Shown here piece after piece: positions 7,851 to 16,509 of a DNA stretch of 27,432 nt. The stretch's first letter is position 1, and each line of letters begins with the position of its first letter. A program made the position numbers and the translations under genes. The stretch is from Streptococcus mitis (GTDB taxonomy: Bacteria; Bacillota; Bacilli; Lactobacillales; Streptococcaceae): NCBI RefSeq assembly GCF_000722695.1, contig NZ_JPFU01000010.1, positions 1 through 27,432 on the forward strand, read 5' to 3'. The notes beneath the pieces were generated by a model that made no database searches, was not told the origin of the DNA, and saw only the letters and a program-made list of their open reading frames with translations.

Positions 7851-8028
7851 GATATTTTAGTAATATTAATCGATCCATTTTTCTATGATTAGAAATCAAT
7901 GTGGTCGTTTATGATGAAGTAGAGGAAAAGCTCTAAAATTTTAGTCAAGAAACGATTCAGTATTCTGTCAAAGAAAAATATTAGAACCCTCTATTTTGTA
8001 AAAAATAGTGAGAAAGAAAGTTGGTAAA

Positions 8029-11000
8029 ATGAAAGACATTTTTAATAAACGTCAACGTTTTTCGATTCGAAAGTTTTCAGTTGGAGTGGCTTCGGTATTA
8101 ATAGGAATTACCTTGTTTACACCATCCCAGGGAGTACTGGCTGCTACGGAAAATAATTTGGCAACAGAGATAGGGGCTAATTCTGAAAGGGAGAATTCGA
8201 TCCCTACTGTGGAGAAAAAACAAGAGTCTCAAAGTTCACCAGAGAATCGAGGTTCTATTTCCAGTCCAGCCCCAAAAGATACTCCAATAATATCTACAAG
8301 AACTACAGAACTTGAGACATCTGGGGAGATGGGCAATAATAGCTTGACCACAAGGGCTTCCGTGGTAGGTGAAGACAGATCAAGCACTCCAGCGGTGAGA
8401 GCAGCATCAAATCCTTCCGAGATAAAAAAATATGAATTGACTGAGGAAGATGCTAAAAAAATCAAAGCAGGAGTAATCGGTTCAGAAGGTAATAAGCTTG
8501 ACAGTTTGTTACTAAACGGCCCTAAGTTAAGTCCAGAAGCTTATACAGATGATGATTACTTGAAGGATAAAGAAGAACTTTATATTTATGAAAAAGGTGG
8601 GAAAAAGTATGTAGGCTACAATAGTCATCCTATGTTAGAAGATACTGATGGTGATGGTATTATTGACAGTAAAGAAAAGCCAGATGAAAAATTAAAATGG
8701 AATGTCAGTGAGCGCGATATGATTATGTTCATGGAATTGTCCTACCGTGATGATAATTATATCGATAGAGTGCTGGATCATAAGAGACCCTTAACAGAGT
8801 CAGAGTTATATAAAAAGAATGGTGACAGTAGACCACGTTATGAGTATATGATGATGAATAAGGAATTGGGGCCTTATTGGGAAAGGAAGAAAAGTTACCA
8901 TACCTCTAGTGGACTAGATGCTGTCTTGTATGAAACTAAGAGTGATTTCTTATATTTACCAAATGGAACTGCACAAGTATTAGCATTTCGTGGAACAAGT
9001 GATGCCAAAGATATAGGAGCTGATATAAAACTTGGAACAGGAAGCAATCCTCAACAAGGGATCGATGCAGAAAATATCATGCGTGAACTGGCTAAAGATA
9101 AGAGCATTACCAATCTATATTTGACAGGACACTCTTTAGGAGGATATTTAGTACAACGGGCAATGGTTGAAGCCTATCAGTTGGCATATTCTGACAGCAG
9201 AGTCATGTCTTCTAAAGAACAGCGGGCTTATAGAAACTTTTATAATAATGTATTAAAAAAAGGAACAACCTTTAATGCCCCAAAAGTTGTGACCAATTTC
9301 TTTTCCAGTAATGAATTTTGGCAGAAAGGTCTAGATAGTAAAAAAATAGCTAAATCTGGGAAAATGACACATTATATTGTTGATAATGATTCGACGATAA
9401 GAAAAGGCGTCAGCAATGATAGTGATGTTGTTATAAATGTTGGACGAACAAGCGGAGGTCATAGTTCACGTTCTTATTTTGAAGCCGATATGATTAATAG
9501 ACGATCAGAGTTTATATCTGGGAAACGAATTTCCTTGGATGGGACAGGTTATCAAGATAAAAAAATGACAACAGTCAAATCTGTAGAAAAAGTTGGAGAA
9601 ACTTCTGTATATAGTAAACGCGGAGATGATGTCATTAAGTCAACAACTGTTAGTATCAAAGATCCTGATACAGGACAGATTACTAAAAATACACTTGATG
9701 AAGTGTTCAAGCGAAATGGCGCTAAATCAACAGTTGTCGTTACACCACTTGAGCCAAGTGTTCGTTATGAGAAAGATGCCGCGAGAGCTAAAGGTGAAGT
9801 AAAAATCACAGTAGCTGGTATTCCAGGTACAAGAACAGTAACCACAACCTACACAGTCAATTCGACAGATGGTAGTCCTATTCCGCATGAAGAACCTGCA
9901 GTGGTAGTCCCATCAAAACCTACAGTGGTCAAAGTGCCAGCTAAAGATGAGGTTGAATACCTCAAAGATGGCGATAATGTGGTTAAGAAGACCACAACCT
10001 ACTCAGTTAATGCAAGCACGGGTTCCCTTACTCCAACAGAGACAACAGAAATCTTCAAGCGAAATGGTGCTAAATCTAAAGTTGTCGTTATGCGGATTGA
10101 GCCAAATGTTCGTTATGAGAAAGATGCCACAAGAGCCAAAGGTGAAGCTAATGTAACAACAGCTGGTACTCCAGGTACTAGAACAGTCACTACCACTTAC
10201 ACTGTTAATCCGACAGATGGTAGCCTCATTCCGCATGAAGGACAACCCGTTATCAAACCGTCAACTCCTACAGTGGTCAAAGTTCCAGCTAAAGATGAGG
10301 TTGAATATCTCAAAGAAGGCGATGACGTTGTTAAGAAGACAACCAGCTACGAAGTGAATGCAAGTACAGGTGTTCTTACTCCAACAGTAAGGAAAGAAAT
10401 TACCAGTCCAAATGGCGCCAAATCTACAGTTGCCGTTACGCCACTTGAGCCAAGTGTTCGTTATGAAAAAGACGCCACAAGAGCCAAAGGTGAATCAAAA
10501 ATCACAGTAGCTGGTATTCCAGGTACCAGAACAGTAACCACAACCTATACTGTTAACCCTGCAGATGGCAACCTCATTCCACGTGAAGAACCTGCAGTGG
10601 TAGTCCCATCAAAACCTACAGTGGTCAAAGTGCCAGCTAAGGATGAGGTTGCATACCTCAAAGAAGGCGATAATGTTGTTAAGAAGACAACCAGCTACGA
10701 AGTGAATGCAAGTACAGGTGTTCTTACTCCAACTGTGAGGAAAGAAATTACCAGTCCAAATGGTGCCAAATCAACAGTTGTTGTTACACCACTTGAGTCA
10801 AGTGTGCGTTATGAAAAAGACGCCACAAGAGCCAAAGGTGAAGTAAAAATCACAGAAACTGGTACTCCAGGAACAAGCACAGTAACCACAACCTACACAG
10901 TCAATTCGACAGATGGTAGCCTTATTCCGCATGCAGGCCAACCAGTTATCAAATCGTCAACTTCTACAGTTGTCAAGGTCCCAGCTAAGGATGAGGTTGA

Positions 11001-14000
11001 ATACCTCAAAGAAGGCGATGATGTGGTTAAGAAGACAACCACTTACGAAGTGAATGCAAGCACCGGTGCCCTTACTCCAACAGAGAAAAAAGAAATCTTC
11101 AAACAAAATGGCGCTAAATCTACAGTTGCTGTTACGCCCCTTGAGCCAAGTGTTCGTTATGAGAAAGATGCCACAAGAGCCAAAGGTGAAGCAAAAATCA
11201 CAGTAGCTGGTATTCCAGGAACAAGCACAGTAACCACAACCTACACAGTCAATTCGACAAATGGTAGCCTTATTCCGCATGAAGAACCGGCAGTGGTAGT
11301 TCCCGCAACGCCGACAGTGGTCAAGGTCCCAGCTAAAGATGAGATTGAATACCTCAAAGAAGGCGATGATGTAGTTAAGAAGACCATAACTTACGCGGTC
11401 AATGCCAGCACCGGTGCCCTTACTCCAACTGTAAGGAAAGAAATTACCAGTCCAAATGGCGCTAAATCAACAGTTGTCGTTACACCACTTGAGCCAAGTG
11501 TTCGTTATGAGAAAGATGCCGCGAGAGCTAAAGGTGAAGTAAAAATCACAGTAGCTGGTATTCCAGGTACCAGAACAGTAACCACAACCTACACAGTCAA
11601 TTCGACAGATGGTAGTCCTATTCCGCATGAAGAACCTGCAGTGGTAGTCCCATCAAAACCTACAGTGGTCAAAGTGCCAGCTAAAGATGAGGTTGAATAC
11701 CTCAAAGAAGGCGACGATGTTATTAAGAAGACAACCAGCTACGAAGTGAATGCAAGCACCGGTGCCCTTACTCCAACTGTAAGGAAAGAAATTACCAGTC
11801 CAAATGGTGCCAAATCTACAGTTGTTGTTACACCACTTGAGTCAAGTGTGCGTTATGAAAAAGACGCCACAAGAGCCAAAGGTGAATCAAAAATCACAGT
11901 AGCTGGTATTCCAGGTACCAGAACAGTAACCACAACCTACACAGTCAATTCGACAGATGGTAGCCTTATTCCGTATGAAGGTCAACCAGTTATCAAATCG
12001 TCAACTTCTACAGTGGTCAAGGTCCCAGCTAAAGATGAGATTGAATACCTCAAAGAAGGCGATGACGTTGTTAAGAAGACAACCAGCTACGAAGTGAATG
12101 CAAGTACAGGTGTTCTTACTCCAACTGTAAGGAAAGAAATTACCAGTCCAAATGGCACGAAAGCTACAGTTGTTGTTACGCCATTACAGCCAAGTGTTCG
12201 TTATGAAAAAGACGCCACAAGAGTCAAAGGTGAAGCTAATGTAGCAATGGCTGGTACTCCAGGTACAAGAACAGTCACTACAACTTATACTGTTAACCCT
12301 GCAGACGGTAGCCTCGTTCCGCATGAGGAACCGGCAGTAGTAGTCCCATCAAAACCGACAGTGGTCAAAGTGCCAGCTAAAGATGAGATTGAATACCTCA
12401 AAGAAGGCGATGACGTTGTTAAGAAGACCACAGCCTACTCAGTTAATGCAAGCACGGGTTCCCTTACTCCAACAGAGACAACAGAAATCTTCAAGAAAGA
12501 TGGTGCTAAATCCAAAGTTGTAACCAAAATAATTCCAGTAACAACACGGTATGAAACAGATAAAACCAAAAATGTAGGAACTAACACGGTTACTAATAAT
12601 GGATCTGAAGGTAAGATAGTAACAGCCACATCAACACTAGTTAATTCAACTAACGGTACAGTAACTGATGGAATACCGGTTGTTATCAGAACAGAAATGG
12701 TATCAAAAATCGTTAAAGTTGGTGCTAAGGATAAAGTCGTAGAAACCCTGATTGAACCAGAAGTGGAATACGTTAAAGATGTAGAAAAAGACTTCGGTAC
12801 ACCAGATCAGCGTACTGAGGGTGAAAAAGGTAAAACAGTTACTACAACCACTTACGATGTAGATCCAAACGACGGTCATATCACAGAACACGTTGGCAAC
12901 CCAGTCGTCACCCCAGCAGGTAAGACAATCGTTAAAGTTGGTGCGAAAACAAAGGTTGAACAATCTAAAGATTCTGAAGGTCGTGATGTGATTGATACTA
13001 CTACCTATGAAGTTGATCCAAAAACAGGTAAGGTAACTCCAACAACTGTTCGAACATATGGAACAATCAAAGAACCCACAGTTGAGAAGAGAGTAGTACC
13101 GTCTCCAGTAGTTTATGAAAAAGATAATACGAAAGAAAAAGATACAGCCTCCACTACTGTTAAAGGTGAGGACGGTGAAGACACTATCACAACCATTTAC
13201 ACTGTGGATCCTAATACTGGAAAGATTACAGCAAGTGAAGGTCAACCAGTTCGTACGAAAGAACCAACTAATACCGTTGTTAAAGTTCCAGCTAAGGGTA
13301 AAGTAGTAGAAACCCTGATTGAACCAGAAGTAGAATATATTAAAGATGTTGAAAAAGACTTCGGTACACCAGATGAGCGTACTGAGGGTGAAAAAGGTAA
13401 AACAGTTACTACAACCACTTACGATGTAGATCCAAACGACGGTCATATCACAGAACACGTTGGTAACCCAGTCGTTACCCCAGCAGGTAAGACAGTCGTT
13501 AAAGTTGGTGCGAAAACTAAGGTTGAACAATCTAAAGATCCTGAAGGTCGTGATGTGATTGATACTACTAGCTATGAAGTTGATCCAAAAACAGGTAAGG
13601 TAACTCCAACAACTGTTCGAACTTATGGAACAATCAAAGAACCAACAATTGAGACACGACCTGTACCATCCCCTGTTATCTATGAAAAAGACGATACGAA
13701 AGAAAAAGGTACAGCCCCAACTACTGTTAAAGGTGAAGATGGTGAAGACACTATCACAACCATTTACACTGTGGATCCTAATACTGGAAAGATTACAGCA
13801 AGTGAAGGTCAACCAGTTCGTACGAAAGAACCAACTAATACTATTGTCAAAGTCGCAGCGAAGGATAAAGTAGAAACAACAGAAATCCTATCACCTAAGA
13901 AATACGTAAAAGATGATACACGCGACAAAGGCCAAGACAATGTAGAAGAATCAGGCCAAGCAGGTTCACGTACAACAACAACTACTTACGAAGTAAATCC

Positions 14001-15741
14001 AGCAGATGGAACAATTACAGAAAGAGTAGGAGAAGCAGTAGTAGTAAATCCAACAGAAACAATTGTTAAAGTCCCAGCCAAAGACAAAGTAGTAGAAACC
14101 CTGATTGAACCAGAAGTAGAATATATTAAAGATGTTGAAAAAGACTTCGGTACACCAGACCAGCGTACTGAGGGTGAAAAAGGTAAAACAGTTACTACAA
14201 CCACTTACGATGTAGATCCAAACGACGGTCATATCACAGAACACGTTGGTAACCCAGTCGTTACCCCAGTAGGTAAGACAATCGTTAAAGTTGGTGCGAA
14301 AACAAAGGTTGAACAATCTAAAGATTCTGAAGGTCGTGATGTGATTGATACCACTAGCTATGAAGTTGATCCAAAAACAGGTAAGGTAACTCCAACAACT
14401 GTTCGAACATATGGAACAAGTAAAGAACCCACAGTTGAGAAGAGAGTAGTACCGTCTCCAGTAGTTTATGAAAAAGATAATACGAAAGAAAAAGATACAG
14501 CCTCCACTACTGTTAAAGGTGAGGACGGTGAAGATAGTATCACAACCACTTACACTGTGGAACCTAATACTGGTAAGATTACCGTAACTGAAGGTCAGCC
14601 AGTTCGTACGAAAGAACCAACTAATACCGTTGTTAAAGTTCCAGCTAAGGATAAAGTAGTAGAAATCCTGATTGAACCAGAAGTGGAATACGTTAAAGAT
14701 GTAGAAAAAGACTTCGGTACACCAGACCAGCGTACTGAGGGTAAAAAAGGTAAAACAGTTACTACAACCACTTACGATGTAGATCCAAACGACGGTCATA
14801 TCACAGAACACGTTGGCAACCCAGTCGTCACCCCAGCAGGTAAGACAATCGTTAAAGTTGGTGCGAAAACAAAGGTTGAACAATCTAAAGATTCTGAAGG
14901 TCGTGATGTGATTGATACCACTAGCTATGAAGTTGATCTAAAAACAGGCAAGGTAACTCCAACAACAGTTCGAACATATGGAACAAGTAAAGAAACAAAA
15001 ATAGAGTTAGAACAATCTCCTAAGACAGGTGACGTTACAGTAACACCGAAGAAGCCAGATGACTTAACATACCCATCAGGAACTAAGGTAGAGATCCCAG
15101 GTGAAGATGGTAAAGGTAAAGTACCAAACAGTGATCTCCCAGAAGGTAAACTCTCAGGTACAAGTAAGATTACTGAGCCAGATAAATCAGCTGTGGAAGT
15201 TCCTAATGTAACAACTCCAGCTAAGGTAATAATTTTTGAAAACGGTGTATTAGCGGATTCAATTGAATTGCCAGAGCTAATGATTGAGGTTCTCTGGATT
15301 GATGAAGATGGAAATGTATTGAAACCATCCGTTAAGACAGGTAATGAAAAGGATGCTGAACATGGATCAATTTTGGGATATGAATTTGTACGAACTGTGA
15401 TTGATGAAAATGCACCAGTAATGACCCACATTTTCAGAAAAGTAGGTTCAAATACAAATACCATTCCAGTTGCGCCAGTGACACTTGATACGCCAGTTAC
15501 ATCTGCTACTAATGGAGGTTCTGGTCAAGGTATACCTGCACCAACAACTCCAAAGGCAGTTAATTCGAATGTAGATCAGGTAGATACTCATACTACTATT
15601 GACAATGGTGCTAAGTCAAATGATTCTCAAAATGTATTGCCAAATACAGGAACAGAATCAAATGCGACTCTTGCCTCTCTAGGACTTCTTGGCATGTTAG
15701 GTGGTCTCGGACTTGCTCTTGGAAAGAAAAAAGAAGACTAA
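8029..15741 (+). CDS. YSIRK/LPXTG giant surface protein with lipase-like domain
   Basis: This secreted protein of 2570 residues is predicted to be sortase-anchored. Order: YSIRK signal (RFSIRKFSVGVAS, 10-22; likely cleavage after VLA near 38); Ser/Thr/Glu-rich linker; calcium-loop-like DTDGDGIIDSKE from 205; alpha/beta hydrolase resembling class 3 lipases, with TGHSLGGYLV and nucleophile Ser369, upstream VLAFRGTSD, and candidate Asp452/454 and His478. Then come 8 tandem 116-residue G5-like repeats, 189-residue repeats, one module shared with the next gene, a WIDEDGNVLKPS segment, LPNTG at 2537-2541, a hydrophobic helix and KKKED. It could act on host or bacterial lipids at the cell surface; the substrate is unknown. 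The ATG at 8029 is preferred over GTG 8008, which has no ribosome site, though its own site is weak. No internal stops or frameshifts. The hydrolase call is firm; lipase activity is inference. Confidence 0.9.
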   Translation: MKDIFNKRQRFSIRKFSVGVASVLIGITLFTPSQGVLAATENNLATEIGANSERENSIPTVEKKQESQSSPENRGSISSPAPKDTPIISTRTTELETSGEMGNNSLTTRASVVGEDRSSTPAVRAASNPSEIKKYELTEEDAKKIKAGVIGSEGNKLDSLLLNGPKLSPEAYTDDDYLKDKEELYIYEKGGKKYVGYNSHPMLEDTDGDGIIDSKEKPDEKLKWNVSERDMIMFMELSYRDDNYIDRVLDHKRPLTESELYKKNGDSRPRYEYMMMNKELGPYWERKKSYHTSSGLDAVLYETKSDFLYLPNGTAQVLAFRGTSDAKDIGADIKLGTGSNPQQGIDAENIMRELAKDKSITNLYLTGHSLGGYLVQRAMVEAYQLAYSDSRVMSSKEQRAYRNFYNNVLKKGTTFNAPKVVTNFFSSNEFWQKGLDSKKIAKSGKMTHYIVDNDSTIRKGVSNDSDVVINVGRTSGGHSSRSYFEADMINRRSEFISGKRISLDGTGYQDKKMTTVKSVEKVGETSVYSKRGDDVIKSTTVSIKDPDTGQITKNTLDEVFKRNGAKSTVVVTPLEPSVRYEKDAARAKGEVKITVAGIPGTRTVTTTYTVNSTDGSPIPHEEPAVVVPSKPTVVKVPAKDEVEYLKDGDNVVKKTTTYSVNASTGSLTPTETTEIFKRNGAKSKVVVMRIEPNVRYEKDATRAKGEANVTTAGTPGTRTVTTTYTVNPTDGSLIPHEGQPVIKPSTPTVVKVPAKDEVEYLKEGDDVVKKTTSYEVNASTGVLTPTVRKEITSPNGAKSTVAVTPLEPSVRYEKDATRAKGESKITVAGIPGTRTVTTTYTVNPADGNLIPREEPAVVVPSKPTVVKVPAKDEVAYLKEGDNVVKKTTSYEVNASTGVLTPTVRKEITSPNGAKSTVVVTPLESSVRYEKDATRAKGEVKITETGTPGTSTVTTTYTVNSTDGSLIPHAGQPVIKSSTSTVVKVPAKDEVEYLKEGDDVVKKTTTYEVNASTGALTPTEKKEIFKQNGAKSTVAVTPLEPSVRYEKDATRAKGEAKITVAGIPGTSTVTTTYTVNSTNGSLIPHEEPAVVVPATPTVVKVPAKDEIEYLKEGDDVVKKTITYAVNASTGALTPTVRKEITSPNGAKSTVVVTPLEPSVRYEKDAARAKGEVKITVAGIPGTRTVTTTYTVNSTDGSPIPHEEPAVVVPSKPTVVKVPAKDEVEYLKEGDDVIKKTTSYEVNASTGALTPTVRKEITSPNGAKSTVVVTPLESSVRYEKDATRAKGESKITVAGIPGTRTVTTTYTVNSTDGSLIPYEGQPVIKSSTSTVVKVPAKDEIEYLKEGDDVVKKTTSYEVNASTGVLTPTVRKEITSPNGTKATVVVTPLQPSVRYEKDATRVKGEANVAMAGTPGTRTVTTTYTVNPADGSLVPHEEPAVVVPSKPTVVKVPAKDEIEYLKEGDDVVKKTTAYSVNASTGSLTPTETTEIFKKDGAKSKVVTKIIPVTTRYETDKTKNVGTNTVTNNGSEGKIVTATSTLVNSTNGTVTDGIPVVIRTEMVSKIVKVGAKDKVVETLIEPEVEYVKDVEKDFGTPDQRTEGEKGKTVTTTTYDVDPNDGHITEHVGNPVVTPAGKTIVKVGAKTKVEQSKDSEGRDVIDTTTYEVDPKTGKVTPTTVRTYGTIKEPTVEKRVVPSPVVYEKDNTKEKDTASTTVKGEDGEDTITTIYTVDPNTGKITASEGQPVRTKEPTNTVVKVPAKGKVVETLIEPEVEYIKDVEKDFGTPDERTEGEKGKTVTTTTYDVDPNDGHITEHVGNPVVTPAGKTVVKVGAKTKVEQSKDPEGRDVIDTTSYEVDPKTGKVTPTTVRTYGTIKEPTIETRPVPSPVIYEKDDTKEKGTAPTTVKGEDGEDTITTIYTVDPNTGKITASEGQPVRTKEPTNTIVKVAAKDKVETTEILSPKKYVKDDTRDKGQDNVEESGQAGSRTTTTTYEVNPADGTITERVGEAVVVNPTETIVKVPAKDKVVETLIEPEVEYIKDVEKDFGTPDQRTEGEKGKTVTTTTYDVDPNDGHITEHVGNPVVTPVGKTIVKVGAKTKVEQSKDSEGRDVIDTTSYEVDPKTGKVTPTTVRTYGTSKEPTVEKRVVPSPVVYEKDNTKEKDTASTTVKGEDGEDSITTTYTVEPNTGKITVTEGQPVRTKEPTNTVVKVPAKDKVVEILIEPEVEYVKDVEKDFGTPDQRTEGKKGKTVTTTTYDVDPNDGHITEHVGNPVVTPAGKTIVKVGAKTKVEQSKDSEGRDVIDTTSYEVDLKTGKVTPTTVRTYGTSKETKIELEQSPKTGDVTVTPKKPDDLTYPSGTKVEIPGEDGKGKVPNSDLPEGKLSGTSKITEPDKSAVEVPNVTTPAKVIIFENGVLADSIELPELMIEVLWIDEDGNVLKPSVKTGNEKDAEHGSILGYEFVRTVIDENAPVMTHIFRKVGSNTNTIPVAPVTLDTPVTSATNGGSGQGIPAPTTPKAVNSNVDQVDTHTTIDNGAKSNDSQNVLPNTGTESNATLASLGLLGMLGGLGLALGKKKED
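9931..12714 (+). repeat. Eight tandem 348-bp (116-aa) repeats
   Basis: Units begin at 9931, 10279, 10627, 10975, 11323, 11671, 12019 and 12367, an exact 348-bp period with no length change. Each encodes KVPAKDEVEYLK, a KKTTxYxVNASTG strand region, and a G5-like half (SVRYEKDATRAKGE, then AGTPGTRTVTTTYTVN). A degenerate copy precedes the array (about 9580-9930), and the last unit is diverged but full length. The array probably forms a long beta-rich stalk that holds the hydrolase away from the wall. Confidence 0.93.
12736..14991 (+). repeat. 567-bp (189-aa) repeats with one extra 219-bp module
   Basis: Units start at 12736, 13303, 14089 and 14656. The first two are adjacent at exactly 567 bp. 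A 219-bp single module (13870-14088, 73 aa) then intervenes, and the fourth unit is truncated near 14991. Each unit holds three related G5-like submodules of roughly 60-70 aa: VEYVKDVEKDFGTPDQR, the VEQSKDSEGRDVIDTT region, and VVYEKDNTKEKDTAS. This is a second generation of stalk repeat. Confidence 0.9.
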
Positions 15742-15806
15742 AATAAACATTTAGTCAAATATGAATGGATCATTGTTAGGTGGGCAATGAATACAAAAGA
15801 TCAAGA

Positions 15807-15856
15807 AACGGCTTTGTTCCTCATTTTAAGAGGTACAAGGCCGTTGTTGTATTTTT
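15807..15856 (+). terminator. Terminator after lipase-domain gene
   Basis: AACGGCTTTGTTCCTC pairs with GAGGTACAAGGCCGTT around ATTTTAA, with a small bulge on each side, followed after a few bases by a T-run (15852-15856). Confidence 0.8.
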
Positions 15857-15881
15857 GGAAAGTAGATACTAATCTTTGTAC

Positions 15882-15990
15882 TAATACTCAATGAAAATCA
15901 AAGAGCAAACTAGGAAGCGAGCCGCAGGCTGTACTTGAGTACGGTAAGGCGACGCTGACGTGGTTTGAATTTGATTTTCGAAGAGTATAA
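15882..15990 (-). repeat. BOX element (A-C, no boxB), inverted
   Basis: Starts with the reverse complement of boxC (TAATACTCAATGAAAATCAA, then CTAGGAAGC) and ends with that of boxA (CGACGCTGACGTGG, then TTTTCGAAGAGTATA). At 109 bp it lacks boxB. It lies between the two surface-protein genes. Confidence 0.9.
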
Positions 15991-16032
15991 GAAGCTCTCA
16001 ATTGGGTACGCTATTAATTGAGACATAGTGTA

Positions 16033-16073
16033 AGTCATCTGTTACCATTAAATTTTTTAGATGATTGTTTTTT
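16033..16073 (+). terminator. Possible second terminator between the surface genes
   Basis: AGTCATCT (16033-16040) pairs with AGATGATT (16059-16066), with one G-U wobble, followed by G and six T. The stem is weak. The surrounding 15991-16229 is AT-rich with no gene visible. Confidence 0.45.
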
Positions 16074-16229
16074 ACTATCAAAGATGACGATGGATTATCT
16101 GATATGATAAGTGGTTAAAGATTTACTTCAAAGATAGAGAGTTGCTTGTATTTGAATATATAATATATTAATATTTTGCGAATGATTAAATGTTTTATCA
16201 CTTGTTTTATGCGATAAATAGTTTTTTTC

Positions 16230-16258
16230 TTGTTTAAATATATCAAAAATGGTATAAT
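16230..16258 (+). promoter_or_regulatory. Promoter of second surface-protein gene
   Basis: TTGTTT (16230-16235), a 17-base spacer and TATAAT (16253-16258), with an extended TGG before the -10. The predicted start is near 16265, inside the first 9-bp repeat, so the tandem repeat array forms the beginning of the mRNA leader. Confidence 0.75.
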
Positions 16259-16260
16259 TG

Positions 16261-16395
16261 AGCTGTGATAGCTGTGATAGCTGTGATAGCTGTGATAGCT
16301 GTGATAGCTGTGATAGCTGTGATAGCTGTGATAGCTGTGATAGCTGTGATAGCTGTGATAGCTGTGATAGCTGTGATAGCTGTGATAGCTGTGAT
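16261..16395 (+). repeat. 15 perfect copies of a 9-bp tandem repeat
   Basis: The unit AGCTGTGAT repeats 15 times without a single change (135 bp), beginning 2 bases after the -10 box. Perfect short arrays of this kind are prone to slipped-strand length change. Transcribed, the AGCU core is self-complementary, so repeat units can pair with each other. Confidence 0.97.
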
Positions 16396-16416
16396 GTGTA
16401 AGATATGCTCATCATA

Positions 16417-16471
16417 GTAGGTTTCATGGGTGCATTACTATAAGGTGTGTGGCCATGAAAGTTGCTTTTTT
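16417..16471 (+). terminator. Terminator-like hairpin in the 5' leader (possible attenuator)
   Basis: GTAGGTTTCATGG (16417-16429) pairs with CCATGAAAGTTGC (16453-16465). The inner 8 bp are perfect, followed by one G/G mismatch and four outer pairs including two G-U. A run of six T follows at once (16466-16471). It sits 38 bases upstream of the start codon, inside the same transcript as the 9-bp array. Confidence 0.6.
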
Positions 16472-16509
16472 ATTTGATTTTGTGTTTTAACATAACATAA
16501 GGAGGAACA

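Noticed and set aside
7897..7922. Short leader ORF (MWSFMMK)
   Set aside because: Seven codons without a ribosome site in AT-rich sequence; no sign of an attenuator peptide.
8008..8028. GTG start for the lipase-domain surface protein
   Set aside because: No ribosome site before it; the YSIRK signal has normal N-terminal length from the ATG at 8029.
12703..13812. 369-aa minus-strand ORF rich in Phe, Cys, Trp, Asn
   Set aside because: It is antisense to the repeat stalk; composition and periodicity mirror the sense repeats. The same applies to the minus ORFs at 13966-14883 and 20040-20882.
16142..16164. Second possible promoter with TATAAT at 16159-16164
   Set aside because: The TTGCTT upstream is only 11 bases away and the region is generally AT-rich; the promoter at 16230-16258 is much better.
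16261..16395. CRISPR array
   Set aside because: Units are 9 bp and contiguous with no spacers; no cas genes nearby.
16128..16427. Minus-strand ORF of 99 aa with a (SQL)n tract
   Set aside because: It is simply the reverse translation of the 9-bp tandem array plus AT-rich flank; no ribosome site precedes its ATG and it opposes the promoter leader.
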